Assembly: GCA_002364215.1 (NCBI GenBank)
Contig: DEXQ01000018.1
Span: 109,591 to 173,590, forward strand
Direction of reading: 5' to 3'
Length of the DNA stretch: 64,000 nucleotides
Source: Aequorivita sp. UBA3180
GTDB taxonomy: Bacteria; Bacteroidota; Bacteroidia; Flavobacteriales; Flavobacteriaceae
The notes below the pieces were generated by a model. That model was given only the letters and a program-made list of their open reading frames with translations, was not told where the DNA came from and ran no database searches. Each line of letters begins with the position of its first letter. The first letter of the stretch is position 1. This document shows positions 32,606 through 41,303 of this stretch, one piece after another. A program made the position numbers and the translations under genes.

Positions 32606-34040
32606 CAAAATATTAGTTGCCAATCGTGGCGAAATAGCTTTACGCATAATGAAAACCGCCCGAAACATGGGCATTAAAACAGTGGCTGTTTATTCCGAAG
32701 CTGACAGAAATGCGCCCCACGTAAAGTTTGCGGATGAAGCCGTTTGCATAGGCCCGCCGTCTTCCAACGAATCCTATCTTTTGGGCGATAAAATTATAAA
32801 GGTTGCAAAGGATTTAGATGTAGATGCCATTCATCCGGGTTACGGGTTTTTAAGTGAAAATGCCGAATTCGGTGAAAGTGTCGAAAAAAGCGGCATGATT
32901 TTCATCGGCCCAAAATCGCACGCCATCCGCATCATGGGAAGCAAGCTCGCCGCAAAGGATGCCGTGAAAAAATACGATATCCCAATGGTTCCCGGCACCG
33001 ATGAGGCCATTACCGATGTGGGCGCAGCAAAGGAAATTGCAAAAGAGATTGGCTTCCCAATTCTCATAAAAGCGTCCGCTGGCGGTGGCGGAAAGGGAAT
33101 GCGTATCGTTGAAAATTCCAAAGAATTTGAGGAACAGATGAAACGCGCCATCAGCGAGGCCGAAAATGCTTTCGGCGACGGCTCGGTTTTTATTGAAAAA
33201 TTTGTCACCTCGCCACGCCACATCGAAATCCAGGTTTTAGCAGATAATTTCGGCAATACCGTCCATCTTTTTGAGCGGGAATGCAGCATTCAGCGTCGTC
33301 ACCAAAAAGTGGTGGAGGAAGCACCTTCTTCGGTTTTAACGCCGGAATTGCGCAAACAAATGGGCGAAGCGGCAGTAAAGGTTGCAAAAGCCTGCGATTA
33401 TGTGGGTGCGGGAACGGTGGAATTTCTTTTGGACGACAAACACAATTTCTATTTTCTCGAAATGAACACCCGCCTGCAAGTGGAGCATCCCGTTACCGAA
33501 CTTATTACGGGTCTCGATTTGGTGGAGCAACAAATAAAGGTAGCCAATAACGAAAAGCTTTGCTTCGAGCAGGATGATTTAAAAATCACCGGCCATGCCT
33601 TCGAACTTCGGGTATATGCTGAAGATCCGTTGAACAATTTTATGCCCAGCGTTGGCAAATTGGAATTGTATCGCCCGCCAAGCGGAAAAAACATTCGTGT
33701 GGACGACGGTTTTACTGAAGGAATGCAAGTGCCAATTCAGTATGACCCCATGCTTTCAAAACTTATTACGTATGGAAAAACACGTAACGAAGCGATGCAG
33801 CGTATGCTGGAAGCCATTTCGGAATACGATATTGAAGGCGTGAGTACAACGCTCCCTTTCGGAAAATTTGTTTTTGAACATGAAGCTTTCCGAAGTGGAA
33901 ATTTCGACACAAATTTTGTAAAAAAATACTATTCCGAAGAAAAGCTGAAAGCCATTAATGAGGAAGAAGCAAAAGTAGCTGCATTTTTCGCATTAAAACA
34001 ATACTTAAAAGATTCAGAAAAACTTCGCTTGCCGAAGTAA
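32598..34040 (+). CDS. Biotin carboxylase subunit of an acyl-CoA carboxylase
   Basis: This ATP-grasp enzyme carboxylates biotin on the carrier encoded upstream. 480 residues is normal for AccC/PccA cores. It shows H-P-G-Y-G-F-L-S-E-N, the glycine loop A-S-A-G-G-G-G-K-G-M-R-I, E-R-E-C-S-I-Q-R-R-H-Q-K, and E-M-N-T-R-L-Q-V-E-H. It overlaps the carrier gene by 8 bp. The transferase gene follows after an 81-bp spacer filled by a long hairpin. Confidence 0.95.
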   Translation: MINKILVANRGEIALRIMKTARNMGIKTVAVYSEADRNAPHVKFADEAVCIGPPSSNESYLLGDKIIKVAKDLDVDAIHPGYGFLSENAEFGESVEKSGMIFIGPKSHAIRIMGSKLAAKDAVKKYDIPMVPGTDEAITDVGAAKEIAKEIGFPILIKASAGGGGKGMRIVENSKEFEEQMKRAISEAENAFGDGSVFIEKFVTSPRHIEIQVLADNFGNTVHLFERECSIQRRHQKVVEEAPSSVLTPELRKQMGEAAVKVAKACDYVGAGTVEFLLDDKHNFYFLEMNTRLQVEHPVTELITGLDLVEQQIKVANNEKLCFEQDDLKITGHAFELRVYAEDPLNNFMPSVGKLELYRPPSGKNIRVDDGFTEGMQVPIQYDPMLSKLITYGKTRNEAMQRMLEAISEYDIEGVSTTLPFGKFVFEHEAFRSGNFDTNFVKKYYSEEKLKAINEEEAKVAAFFALKQYLKDSEKLRLPK

Positions 34041-34049
34041 TTGCTTTCT

Positions 34050-34097
34050 GTCCTCTGCGCCTTTGCGGTAAAAAATTACCGCAGAGGCGCAGAGGAC
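34050..34097. repeat. Long imperfect palindrome (22-bp arms) inside the carboxylase operon
   Basis: Arms 34050-34071 and 34076-34097 pair with one G-T wobble around an AAAA loop. Its core is CCTCTGCGCC / GGCGCAGAGG. The transcript would fold into a very stable hairpin between the carboxylase and transferase genes. It has no T tract, so it is more likely a dispersed repeat or an RNA-stability element than a terminator. Confidence 0.9.
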
Positions 34098-34121
34098 GCT
34101 GAGAAAAAAATATTAAAAGAA

Positions 34122-35663
34122 ATGAGCGATAACAATAAAAAATTGCAAGAAATAATTTCCGAAGCCAAAAAAGGCGGCGGCGAAAAACGAATTGCAAAAC
34201 AGCACGAAAAGAAAAAACTTACCGCCCGCGAACGCGTGGAATATCTTCTCGACGAAGGCTCCTTTGAAGAAATGGGCATACTCGTAACCCACAGAACCAC
34301 TGATTTTGATATGCAAAAGGAATTGTATTACGGTGATGGCGTTGTTACGGGTTACGGAACAATCAACGGTCGTTTGGTATATGTTTTTGCACAAGATTTT
34401 ACGGTTTTTGGAGGGGCACTTTCTGAAACCCACGCAGAGAAAATCTGTAAAATAATGGATCACGCTATTAGTGTTGGCGCACCTGTGATTGGGTTGAACG
34501 ATTCTGGTGGCGCACGCATTCAGGAAGGCGTTCGGTCTTTGGGCGGCTATGCAGATATCTTTTATAGAAACGTACAGGCTTCGGGTGTTGTTCCGCAGAT
34601 TTCGGCCATTATGGGGCCCTGTGCCGGCGGAGCGGTGTATTCCCCTGCGATGACTGATTTCACTATAATGGTGCAGGACAGTAGCTATATGTTCGTTACG
34701 GGACCGAATGTTGTAAAAACCGTTACCAATGAAAACGTAACTTCGGAGGAATTGGGTGGCGCAAAAACCCACGCTACCAAAAGTGGCGTAACGCACTTTA
34801 CCGCAGCAAATGATATTGTTTGTTTGGAACAGATTAAAACCCTACTCAGTTATCTTCCACAGAACAATAAATCGGTAGCAGAAAAATTGCCTTTTGAAGC
34901 TGCTGAAGAATATCGTGATGAATTGGAAACGATCGTTCCAGACTCAGCGACCAAGCCTTACGATATGCACGATATAATTAAAGGAATTGTAGACGAAGAT
35001 TCCTTTTTTGAAGTTCACAAAGATTACGCCGATAATATTATAGTTGGCTTTGCGAGATTGGGCGGCAGAAGTATTGGTATAGTTGCAAACCAGCCTATGA
35101 GTTTGGCGGGTGTTCTCGACGTGGACAGTTCAAAAAAAGGAGCACGATTTACACGTTTCTGCGATTGTTTTAACATACCACTATTGGTATTGGTGGACGT
35201 GCCGGGTTTTCTTCCGGGCACCGATCAGGAGTGGAACGGCATTATTCTGAATGGTGCAAAATTATTATATGCTTTAAGTGAAGCGACTGTTCCGAGAGTA
35301 ACCGTGATTACTCGTAAAGCCTACGGAGGCGCCTACGATGTAATGAACAGCAAACACATTGGCGCAGATATGAATTATGCTTGGCCAACGGCAGAAATTG
35401 CCGTGATGGGGGCGAAGGGTGCCAGTGAGATTATTTTCAGAAAGGAAATTGCTGCTGCTGAAAATCCGGAGCTGAAACTCTCCGAAAAAGAAGCTGAATA
35501 TGCCGAAAAGTTTGCAAACCCCTTTAAGGCTGCACAAAGAGGTTTTATTGATGAGGTTATCCAACCGCGCGAAACACGTAGAAAATTATTGAAAGCCTTC
35601 GCTATGCTTGAAACGAAGAATGTAGCAAGACCTAATAGGAAGCACGGCAATATTCCACTCTAA
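34122..35663 (+). CDS. Carboxyltransferase (beta) subunit of an acyl-CoA carboxylase, PccB-like
   Basis: The 513-residue crotonase-fold subunit transfers the carboxyl group from carboxybiotin to an acyl-CoA. It has T-A-R-E-R-V-E-Y-L-L-D-E-G-S-F near the start, A-Q-D-F-T-V-F-G-G-A-L-S, G-P-C-A-G-G-A-V-Y-S-P and, late, T-R-K-A-Y-G-G-A-Y. Propionyl-CoA is the usual substrate of this length class, giving methylmalonyl-CoA; the methylcrotonyl- or acetyl-CoA alternatives cannot be excluded. I use ATG 34122; an upstream frame reaches back into the repeat hairpin. Confidence 0.93.
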   Translation: MSDNNKKLQEIISEAKKGGGEKRIAKQHEKKKLTARERVEYLLDEGSFEEMGILVTHRTTDFDMQKELYYGDGVVTGYGTINGRLVYVFAQDFTVFGGALSETHAEKICKIMDHAISVGAPVIGLNDSGGARIQEGVRSLGGYADIFYRNVQASGVVPQISAIMGPCAGGAVYSPAMTDFTIMVQDSSYMFVTGPNVVKTVTNENVTSEELGGAKTHATKSGVTHFTAANDIVCLEQIKTLLSYLPQNNKSVAEKLPFEAAEEYRDELETIVPDSATKPYDMHDIIKGIVDEDSFFEVHKDYADNIIVGFARLGGRSIGIVANQPMSLAGVLDVDSSKKGARFTRFCDCFNIPLLVLVDVPGFLPGTDQEWNGIILNGAKLLYALSEATVPRVTVITRKAYGGAYDVMNSKHIGADMNYAWPTAEIAVMGAKGASEIIFRKEIAAAENPELKLSEKEAEYAEKFANPFKAAQRGFIDEVIQPRETRRKLLKAFAMLETKNVARPNRKHGNIPL

Positions 35664-35692
35664 ATTTCTTCCGAAATATTTGGAGCGATTGG

Positions 35693-35706
35693 TTGATAAT
35701 TATCAT
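35693..35706 (+). promoter_or_regulatory. FNR-like operator TTGAT-N4-ATCAT upstream of the P-type ATPase
   Basis: TTGAT AATT ATCAT matches the FNR box TTGAT-N4-ATCAA at 9 of 10 defined positions; its inner 12 bp are a perfect palindrome. The dyad centre (35699.5) is 29.5 bp before the T of a weak -7 element TAAATTTA (35729-35736), which is class II activator spacing. A second palindrome TTGATTAATCAA lies at 35737-35748. Confidence 0.65.
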
Positions 35707-35736
35707 AAATCAAAGAATTAACAATTCTTAAATTTA

Positions 35737-35748
35737 TTGATTAATCAA
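35737..35748 (+). promoter_or_regulatory. Second 12-bp palindrome in the P-type ATPase promoter
   Basis: TTGATTAATCAA is a perfect palindrome directly after the -7-like element and 12 bp before the ATG, where binding would block initiation. Its half-sites share TTGAT with the upstream operator but with a shorter spacer. Confidence 0.4.
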
Positions 35749-35759
35749 ATGTTCCATAA

Positions 35760-38288
35760 ATGTCCATAGAAAACTTCAACATAGAAGGACTTTCGGATTC
35801 TGAGGTTTTGGCTTCACGAAAAAAATTCGGCACCAATATTTTAGAATCAAAAAAGAAAAACCTCTATGTTGAAGCCATACTTGGCTTATTGAAAGAGCCA
35901 ATGGTTATTCTGTTGCTCGTTGCAGCAACACTTTATTTTTTTACAGGTAATACTGGCGACGGAATATTTTTGGCAGTGGCTATAGTTTTGGTTGCGGCCA
36001 TCTCTTGGTATCAAGATGCAAAAACACACAATGCGCTCGAAAAACTAAAAGAACTTTCCCAGCCCAATTGCAAGGTTATCCGGAACGGGAAGATAGTTGA
36101 AATAAAAAGCCAAGACGTTGTGGTCGGTGATTTTTTGATGGTTGATGAAGGTTCTACCATCGTTGCCGATGGAACCATTGTGCATTCAAACGACTTTTCG
36201 GTGAACGAATCCATTTTAACAGGAGAATCCTTTTCCGTGGAAAAAAATGCTGCTTCCACGAGCAACGAAATTTTTATGGGAACCCAAGTAGCCGGAGGGC
36301 TTGCAATTGCTGAAATAACTGCGATAGGCAACCAAACAAAGGTTGGGAAGATAGGCAAAAGCATTGAAGATATTTCTTCCGAAAAATCGACACTTGAACT
36401 CCAAATAAACAATTTTGTAAAAAAAATGGTAATCCTTGGAACCATTATTTTTCTGCTGGTTTGGGGCATAAATTATTTCAATACGGGAATTTTTTTGGAT
36501 AGCCTTTTAAAAGCACTAACCCTCGCTATGAGTGTGTTACCAGAGGAAATTCCAGTCGCCTTTACCACCTTTATGGCCATAGGCGCTTGGAGGCTTATGA
36601 ATCTTGGCGTAATTGTGAAACAGATGAAAACCGTTGAATCCTTGGGCAGTGCCACGGTAATTTGTGTGGACAAAACGGGTACAATTACAGAGAATAAAAT
36701 GCGTCTTGACAAGATTTATACTTTGGAAACCGATAAAATAAACTCGGTTGAAGAAACGCTTTCCAACAGTGAAAAAGAACTTATAGTCACTGCTATGTGG
36801 GCCAGTGAGCCCATTCCCTTTGATACAATGGAACAATCCCTGCACAGTTTTTATGAAGGGATTGCTGAAAACGATAACAGGCCCAATTTCAAAATGGTTC
36901 ACGAATATCCATTGGGGGGCAAGCCACCAATGATGACGCATATTTTTGAAAATGCCGAAGGCTATCGGATCATTGCTGCCAAGGGTGCCCCCGAAGCATT
37001 GATGGCAGTTTCAAATTTAAGCGAAAGTGAAAAGGAAACTTTAAAAAAGAAAATAACTGATTTGGCAGCCCAAGGCTATCGTGTTTTGGGAGTTGGAATT
37101 TCGAAATTTGATGGAACCAATTGGCCAAAAAAACAGCAGGAATTCAATTTTGAATTTAAAGGGTTGGTCGCTTTTTACGACCCGCCGAAGAAAAACATCT
37201 CTAAGGTATTTCAAGATTTTTACAACGCAGGAATTGCAGTTAAAATAATCACTGGCGATATTGCCGAAACCACTGCGGCCATTGCAAGAAAAGTAAACTT
37301 TAAAGGTTGTGAAGAAGTTGTTTCGGGTGATGAGCTTGTAAATTTGGATAATACAGAACTTGAAAAAATCACTTCAGAAAAAAATATTTTCGCCCGAATG
37401 TTTCCCGAAGCAAAACTTAAAATAATCAACGCTCTTAAAGCTCAAGGCCATATAGTAGCAATGACTGGCGATGGCGTAAACGACGGTCCCGCATTAAAAG
37501 CTGCAAATATTGGCGTGGCAATGGGAACAAAGGGAACCGAAATAGCCAAACAATCCGCCTCGCTGATATTGGTGGATGACGATCTTTCTAAAATGGTAAA
37601 TGCCGTGGCGATGGGCAGAAAAATTTATTCCAACCTCAAAAAGGCTATTCAGTATATTATTTCAATACACATACCCATCATACTTACTGTTTTTATTCCG
37701 TTGGTTTTAGGGTGGGTATATCCAAATATATTTACACCTGTGCATGTCATTCTTTTGGAACTTATTATGGGCCCCACTTGTTCAATAGTTTATGAAAATG
37801 AGCCACTGGAAAAGGATTTGATGTTTCAAAAACCAAGACCATTTTCCAGTACTTTTTTCAACTGGAGTGAACTTTTTACGAGTATAATCCAAGGGTTGGC
37901 AATTACCGTAGGAGTACTTGCTATCTATCAAATTGCCGTACAAAATGCTGGAAATGAAGCTGTAACGCGAACTATGGTTTTTACCGCTCTTATAAGCGCA
38001 AATATTGCCTTAACATTCGTAAACCGTTCTTTCATCTATTCCATTTTCACCACTTTTAAATATAAAAACAACTTAGTGCCGTTAATCATCGGTATAACCG
38101 TTGCCATTACTTTATCGCTTCTTTTTGTGCCGCCTTTCACCAAATTTTTTGAATTTGAAAGGCTTCAACTTAACCAAATTATTCTCAGCGTTTGTATTGG
38201 CGTATTGAGTGCATTGTGGTATGAAATTGTAAAATTGTGGAAACGCCAACAAACTTCAAAAAACTCTTTTTTTACACCCAAAGTTTAA
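35760..38288 (+). CDS. P-type cation-transporting ATPase (P2-like)
   Basis: The 842-residue pump has the actuator loop L-T-G-E-S, the transmembrane-4 motif L-P-E-E-I-P-V-A-F, the phosphorylated Asp304 in D-K-T-G-T-I-T-E-N, nucleotide-domain K-G-A-P-E-A, T-G-D-I-A-E-T and the hinge T-G-D-G-V-N-D-G-P-A-L-K. No N-terminal heavy-metal-binding domain is present. The Pro-Glu-Glu-Ile-Pro motif is close to the Pro-Glu-Gly-Leu-Pro of Ca2+ and Na+/K+ P2 pumps, so Ca2+ or another light cation is likelier than copper or zinc. The promoter holds an FNR-like operator, which suggests induction with oxygen or redox change. Confidence 0.92.
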   Translation: MSIENFNIEGLSDSEVLASRKKFGTNILESKKKNLYVEAILGLLKEPMVILLLVAATLYFFTGNTGDGIFLAVAIVLVAAISWYQDAKTHNALEKLKELSQPNCKVIRNGKIVEIKSQDVVVGDFLMVDEGSTIVADGTIVHSNDFSVNESILTGESFSVEKNAASTSNEIFMGTQVAGGLAIAEITAIGNQTKVGKIGKSIEDISSEKSTLELQINNFVKKMVILGTIIFLLVWGINYFNTGIFLDSLLKALTLAMSVLPEEIPVAFTTFMAIGAWRLMNLGVIVKQMKTVESLGSATVICVDKTGTITENKMRLDKIYTLETDKINSVEETLSNSEKELIVTAMWASEPIPFDTMEQSLHSFYEGIAENDNRPNFKMVHEYPLGGKPPMMTHIFENAEGYRIIAAKGAPEALMAVSNLSESEKETLKKKITDLAAQGYRVLGVGISKFDGTNWPKKQQEFNFEFKGLVAFYDPPKKNISKVFQDFYNAGIAVKIITGDIAETTAAIARKVNFKGCEEVVSGDELVNLDNTELEKITSEKNIFARMFPEAKLKIINALKAQGHIVAMTGDGVNDGPALKAANIGVAMGTKGTEIAKQSASLILVDDDLSKMVNAVAMGRKIYSNLKKAIQYIISIHIPIILTVFIPLVLGWVYPNIFTPVHVILLELIMGPTCSIVYENEPLEKDLMFQKPRPFSSTFFNWSELFTSIIQGLAITVGVLAIYQIAVQNAGNEAVTRTMVFTALISANIALTFVNRSFIYSIFTTFKYKNNLVPLIIGITVAITLSLLFVPPFTKFFEFERLQLNQIILSVCIGVLSALWYEIVKLWKRQQTSKNSFFTPKV

Positions 38289-38310
38289 GTTGTTGATATA
38301 CAGTGTAAAA

Positions 38311-38324
38311 CTGATTTTTGTCAT
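38311..38324 (+). promoter_or_regulatory. FNR-like operator CTGAT-N4-GTCAT upstream of the outer-membrane barrel gene
   Basis: CTGAT TTTT GTCAT, centre 38317.5. An exact -7 element TAGTTTTG is at 38347-38354, so centre to -7 T is 29.5 bp, as in the neighbouring promoters at 35693 and 40456. Confidence 0.6.
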
Positions 38325-38346
38325 AGTAAAAAATTTATTTCCAAAG

Positions 38347-38354
38347 TAGTTTTG
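38347..38354 (+). promoter_or_regulatory. -7 promoter element of the outer-membrane barrel gene
   Basis: TAGTTTTG matches TAnnTTTG exactly and is 26 bp before the ATG. Confidence 0.6.
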
Positions 38355-38380
38355 GGATTGATTCTTAAATCCTAAATATT

Positions 38381-38959
38381 ATGAAGAGATGTGGCTTTTT
38401 GCTAATTACGACTGCCCTAATATTCGCTTTTAATGTGAAAGCGCAGGAGAAATGGTCAGTGGAGTTTAGACCGGGACTCAATTTTCCTACGAATGATGTA
38501 GGCCATACCGATACCAAAATAGGTTATGGTTTTGAACTTACTGGGGCATATAAAATCATGCCACATTTGGCTGCCTATGCAGGTTGGGGCTTAAATGAAT
38601 TTAAAGGTGAGGATAATTTTTTAACTGAGGATGTTACACTCAAAGAAACGGGATACACATTCGGTTTTCAAATTATACACCCCATCGGCACTTCCTTATT
38701 TTCTTACTTAGCAAGGGCTGGAGCGGTTTACAATCATATAGAAATTGAGAATAACAGTGGTAGTTTTGCCGCCGACACTGGCCAAGGATTTGGTTGGCAA
38801 GTTGCTGCAGGAGTAGATTATGAGTTTGCTCCCAACCTCGCGCTGCGCCCCATGCTTCGCTACCGTTCGCTTTCTAGGGATATAACGGTTGAAAATGTTT
38901 CAACTGAATTAAACCTGAATTATATATCATTTGGAATTGGTTTGGCTTGGGATTTTTAA
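38381..38959 (+). CDS. Outer-membrane beta-barrel protein (OmpW/OmpA-like, 8-stranded)
   Basis: 192 residues with a Sec signal (N-V-K-A-Q, about residue 21). The mature protein is made of alternating amphipathic strands (Y-G-F-E-L-T-G-A-Y, A-A-Y-A-G-W-G-L, Y-T-F-G-F-Q-I, W-Q-V-A-A-G-V-D-Y) and ends Y-I-S-F-G-I-G-L-A-W-D-F with a terminal aromatic, which is the C-terminal insertion signal. This is the outer-membrane protein beta-barrel family. It shares an FNR-like operator with the ATPase and mla genes. Confidence 0.88.
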   Translation: MKRCGFLLITTALIFAFNVKAQEKWSVEFRPGLNFPTNDVGHTDTKIGYGFELTGAYKIMPHLAAYAGWGLNEFKGEDNFLTEDVTLKETGYTFGFQIIHPIGTSLFSYLARAGAVYNHIEIENNSGSFAADTGQGFGWQVAAGVDYEFAPNLALRPMLRYRSLSRDITVENVSTELNLNYISFGIGLAWDF

Positions 38960-38984
38960 AACTGAATTCATAAAAGTATTTTAA

Positions 38985-40073
38985 ATGAAAATTGCATTTG
39001 CTATCCTTCTTTCCCTTCACGGCCTAATTCACTTGATGGGCTTATTAAAGGCTTTTGGGTTCGCCGAAATTCCACAATTGTCACAAAATTTCTCAAAACC
39101 GCAAGGTCTTTTATGGCTCGCGGTCGCTTTGGCTTTTATAACGATAGGAATTCTATTTCTGTTGAAAAACAATCTCTGGTTTTGGATTGCTATAGCCGCT
39201 GTAGTAGTATCTCAGGTTTTGATTTTTGTGAATTGGCAGGACGCCAAATTTGGCACCCTCGCCAATTTGATCGTATTGTTCGTAGCCCTTCTGGCAATGG
39301 CGAACTGGAATTTTGAAAGGGAATTTAAAAAGGATATTTCCCAATCTTTTGAAAATGTGAACATTTCCGAAGAAATAATCTCCGAAGCAGATGTTGCCCA
39401 GCTTCCTATTCCGGTTCAGAACTATCTCAAATACGTCGGTGCAATCGGCAAACCTAAAATAAAAACTGCAAGAGCTATTTTTAAAGGGGAAATGCGCGAA
39501 AAGGGAAAGGATTGGTTTGCGTTCACTTCGGAACAGTATAATTTTTTTGAAGATCCCACGCGCTTGTTTTTTATGAAGGCCAATTTCAAAGGCTTCCCGA
39601 CACAGGGTTACCATTGGTATAAAGAGGGAAAGGCATCGATGCTCATAAAACTGCTTTCCGTTTTTCCTGTGGTAGATATTTCGGAACCCGAAATGTTCAA
39701 GACCGAAACCGTCACTTTTTTTAACGATATGTGCCTTTTTGCGCCATCAGCCTTGATTGACAAACGGATCGATTGGCAAACCTTGGGGAATAATTCGGTA
39801 AAAGCTGTTTTCCATAACGGAGAAGTTTCAGTTTCTGCGATTTTGAAATTCGACGAGAATGGGCAATTGATCAATTTTATTTCAGAAGACAGGGTGGATG
39901 TGAATTCCAACCAAAGCGTTCCGTTTTCAACCCCGGTTACAGAATACGGCACGCTCAACGGCTATAAACTGCCCATTGCTGCCGATGCCGTTTGGCACTT
40001 TCCCGAGGGCGATTTCGTTTATGGAAAGTTTTATTTACAGGAAGTTCAGTATAATTTGAAAAATTCACATTGA
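38985..40073 (+). CDS. DUF6544-like membrane protein
   Basis: 362 residues. The N-terminal 110 residues hold three or four membrane helices, the first being I-A-F-A-I-L-L-S-L-H-G-L-I-H-L-M-G with two His in the helix. The remaining 250 residues are a soluble domain with Q-L-P-I-P-V-Q-N-Y-L-K-Y-V-G, then F-T-S-E-Q-Y-N-F-F, and late T-P-V-T-E-Y-G. This resembles the DUF6544 / DUF6920 group, whose function is unknown. It follows the barrel gene by 25 bp and precedes the next gene by 4 bp. Confidence 0.72.
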   Translation: MKIAFAILLSLHGLIHLMGLLKAFGFAEIPQLSQNFSKPQGLLWLAVALAFITIGILFLLKNNLWFWIAIAAVVVSQVLIFVNWQDAKFGTLANLIVLFVALLAMANWNFEREFKKDISQSFENVNISEEIISEADVAQLPIPVQNYLKYVGAIGKPKIKTARAIFKGEMREKGKDWFAFTSEQYNFFEDPTRLFFMKANFKGFPTQGYHWYKEGKASMLIKLLSVFPVVDISEPEMFKTETVTFFNDMCLFAPSALIDKRIDWQTLGNNSVKAVFHNGEVSVSAILKFDENGQLINFISEDRVDVNSNQSVPFSTPVTEYGTLNGYKLPIAADAVWHFPEGDFVYGKFYLQEVQYNLKNSH

Positions 40074-40077
40074 GGAA

Positions 40078-40425
40078 ATGACTGCTTCACACAATAATAA
40101 ATTACTATTTATAAAAAGCATCCACACAGTTGTTTGGTTATTTTTTAACGTGGTTATATTCTATCTTTTGTATGCCGCTATTGCCAACAGAATTGATAAA
40201 TGGGTTTGGATTTGCATAGGTCTCGTTTTGATAGAAGGCTTGGTCTTGCTGGCTTTTAAAATGTTTTGTCCATTGACGGTTCTAGCCCGAAAATATTCAA
40301 ACTCAACTAAGAGCAATTTTGATATTTTTCTTCCCAATTGGTTGGCTAAGTACAATAAGCATATTTACACAACTATTTTCTTCATTGCTGTAATTATTGT
40401 TATTTATAGATTAACTTTTGGCTGA
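40078..40425 (+). CDS. Small three-helix membrane protein
   Basis: 115 residues with three transmembrane segments (about 17-36, 44-62 and 93-112). Between the second and third lies F-C-P-L-T-V-L-A-R-K-Y, then S-N-F-D-I-F-L-P-N-W-L. Similar proteins are seen as unnamed membrane proteins in Flavobacteria. It starts 4 bp after the DUF6544-like gene, so cotranscription is likely. I do not assign a role. Confidence 0.7.
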   Translation: MTASHNNKLLFIKSIHTVVWLFFNVVIFYLLYAAIANRIDKWVWICIGLVLIEGLVLLAFKMFCPLTVLARKYSNSTKSNFDIFLPNWLAKYNKHIYTTIFFIAVIIVIYRLTFG

Positions 40426-40455
40426 CTTGAAATGAATTATAAATAACTAAATGAA

Positions 40456-40469
40456 CTGATTTATGTCAT
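40456..40469 (+). promoter_or_regulatory. FNR-like operator CTGAT-N4-GTCAT upstream of the mla operon
   Basis: CTGAT TTAT GTCAT, centre 40462.5, has half-sites identical to those at 38311. The exact -7 element TATATTTG (40492-40499) starts 29.5 bp downstream of the centre. Confidence 0.65.
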
Positions 40470-40491
40470 ATTAAATGGTGGCTGTACACGC

Positions 40492-40499
40492 TATATTTG
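40492..40499 (+). promoter_or_regulatory. -7 promoter element of the mla operon
   Basis: TATATTTG is a perfect TAnnTTTG and lies 21 bp before the mlaE ATG. Confidence 0.65.
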
Positions 40500-40520
40500 A
40501 TTTTATAGCATATTTAATAA

Positions 40521-41303
40521 ATGCCTGAAGCAAATTCCATATTAAGCCGCACAAAATCATTTTTCGCTGAAATTGGCGATATGACCTTTTTTGCCGGACG
40601 CTTTTTTCGGGAAGTGTTTAGTCCGCCTTTTGAGTTTAGGGAACTGCTTCGCCAATGTTATAATATGGGCAACCGCTCTTTTTTATTGGTGGGTGTAACT
40701 GGATTTATCTTGGGGCTTGTGTTCACGCTACAGTCTCGGCCCACTTTAATGCAATTTGGTGCGGAATCCTGGATGGCATCTATGGTTAGTCTTTCCATTG
40801 TTCGCGAAATTGGCCCCGTAATAATTGCTCTTATCTGTGCGGGTCGGATAGGTTCTGGAATTGGCGCAGAGCTTGGCTCTATGCGCGTTACCGAACAAAT
40901 AGATGCTATGGAAGTTTCAGGCACTAATCCTTTTAAATTTTTGGTGGTTACACGTGTGGTTGCCACTACTTTAATGTTGCCGTTATTGATAATCATGGGA
41001 GATGCCATAGCGCTTTTGGGCTCGGCCCTTGTTGAAAATTTAAAAGGCGATGTATCATACTTACTTTATTTTAATCAAGTTTTTAATGCCTTAAAGTTTA
41101 GTGATATAATACCGGCCACTATAAAATCGGTATTCTTTGGCTTTGCTATTGGGTTGGTGGGTTGTTATAAGGGTTATTACTGCTCCAAGGGAACTGTTGG
41201 AGTGGGAGAGGCCTCAAATTCCGCTGTGGTCTATATCTCAATGTTGCTATTTGTAATTGATTTTATAGCCGTTTTTGTAACCGATATATTTTTTGAAATT
41301 TAA
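40521..41303 (+). CDS. mlaE: Mla-type ABC transporter permease
   Basis: MlaE is the permease of the phospholipid transporter that keeps the outer-membrane lipid asymmetry. The 260-residue protein has five hydrophobic helices, an R-E-I-G-P-V-I-I-A-L-I-C-A-G-R-I-G-S-G motif and M-R-V-T-E-Q-I-D-A-M-E, all hallmarks of the MlaE/TRIC-type permease family. The ATP-binding gene begins immediately after its stop. An FNR-like operator precedes it. Confidence 0.93.
   Translation: MPEANSILSRTKSFFAEIGDMTFFAGRFFREVFSPPFEFRELLRQCYNMGNRSFLLVGVTGFILGLVFTLQSRPTLMQFGAESWMASMVSLSIVREIGPVIIALICAGRIGSGIGAELGSMRVTEQIDAMEVSGTNPFKFLVVTRVVATTLMLPLLIIMGDAIALLGSALVENLKGDVSYLLYFNQVFNALKFSDIIPATIKSVFFGFAIGLVGCYKGYYCSKGTVGVGEASNSAVVYISMLLFVIDFIAVFVTDIFFEI

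Noticed and set aside
34113..34796. 227-residue minus-strand frame
   Set aside because: It is antisense to the carboxyltransferase gene, which has all family motifs.
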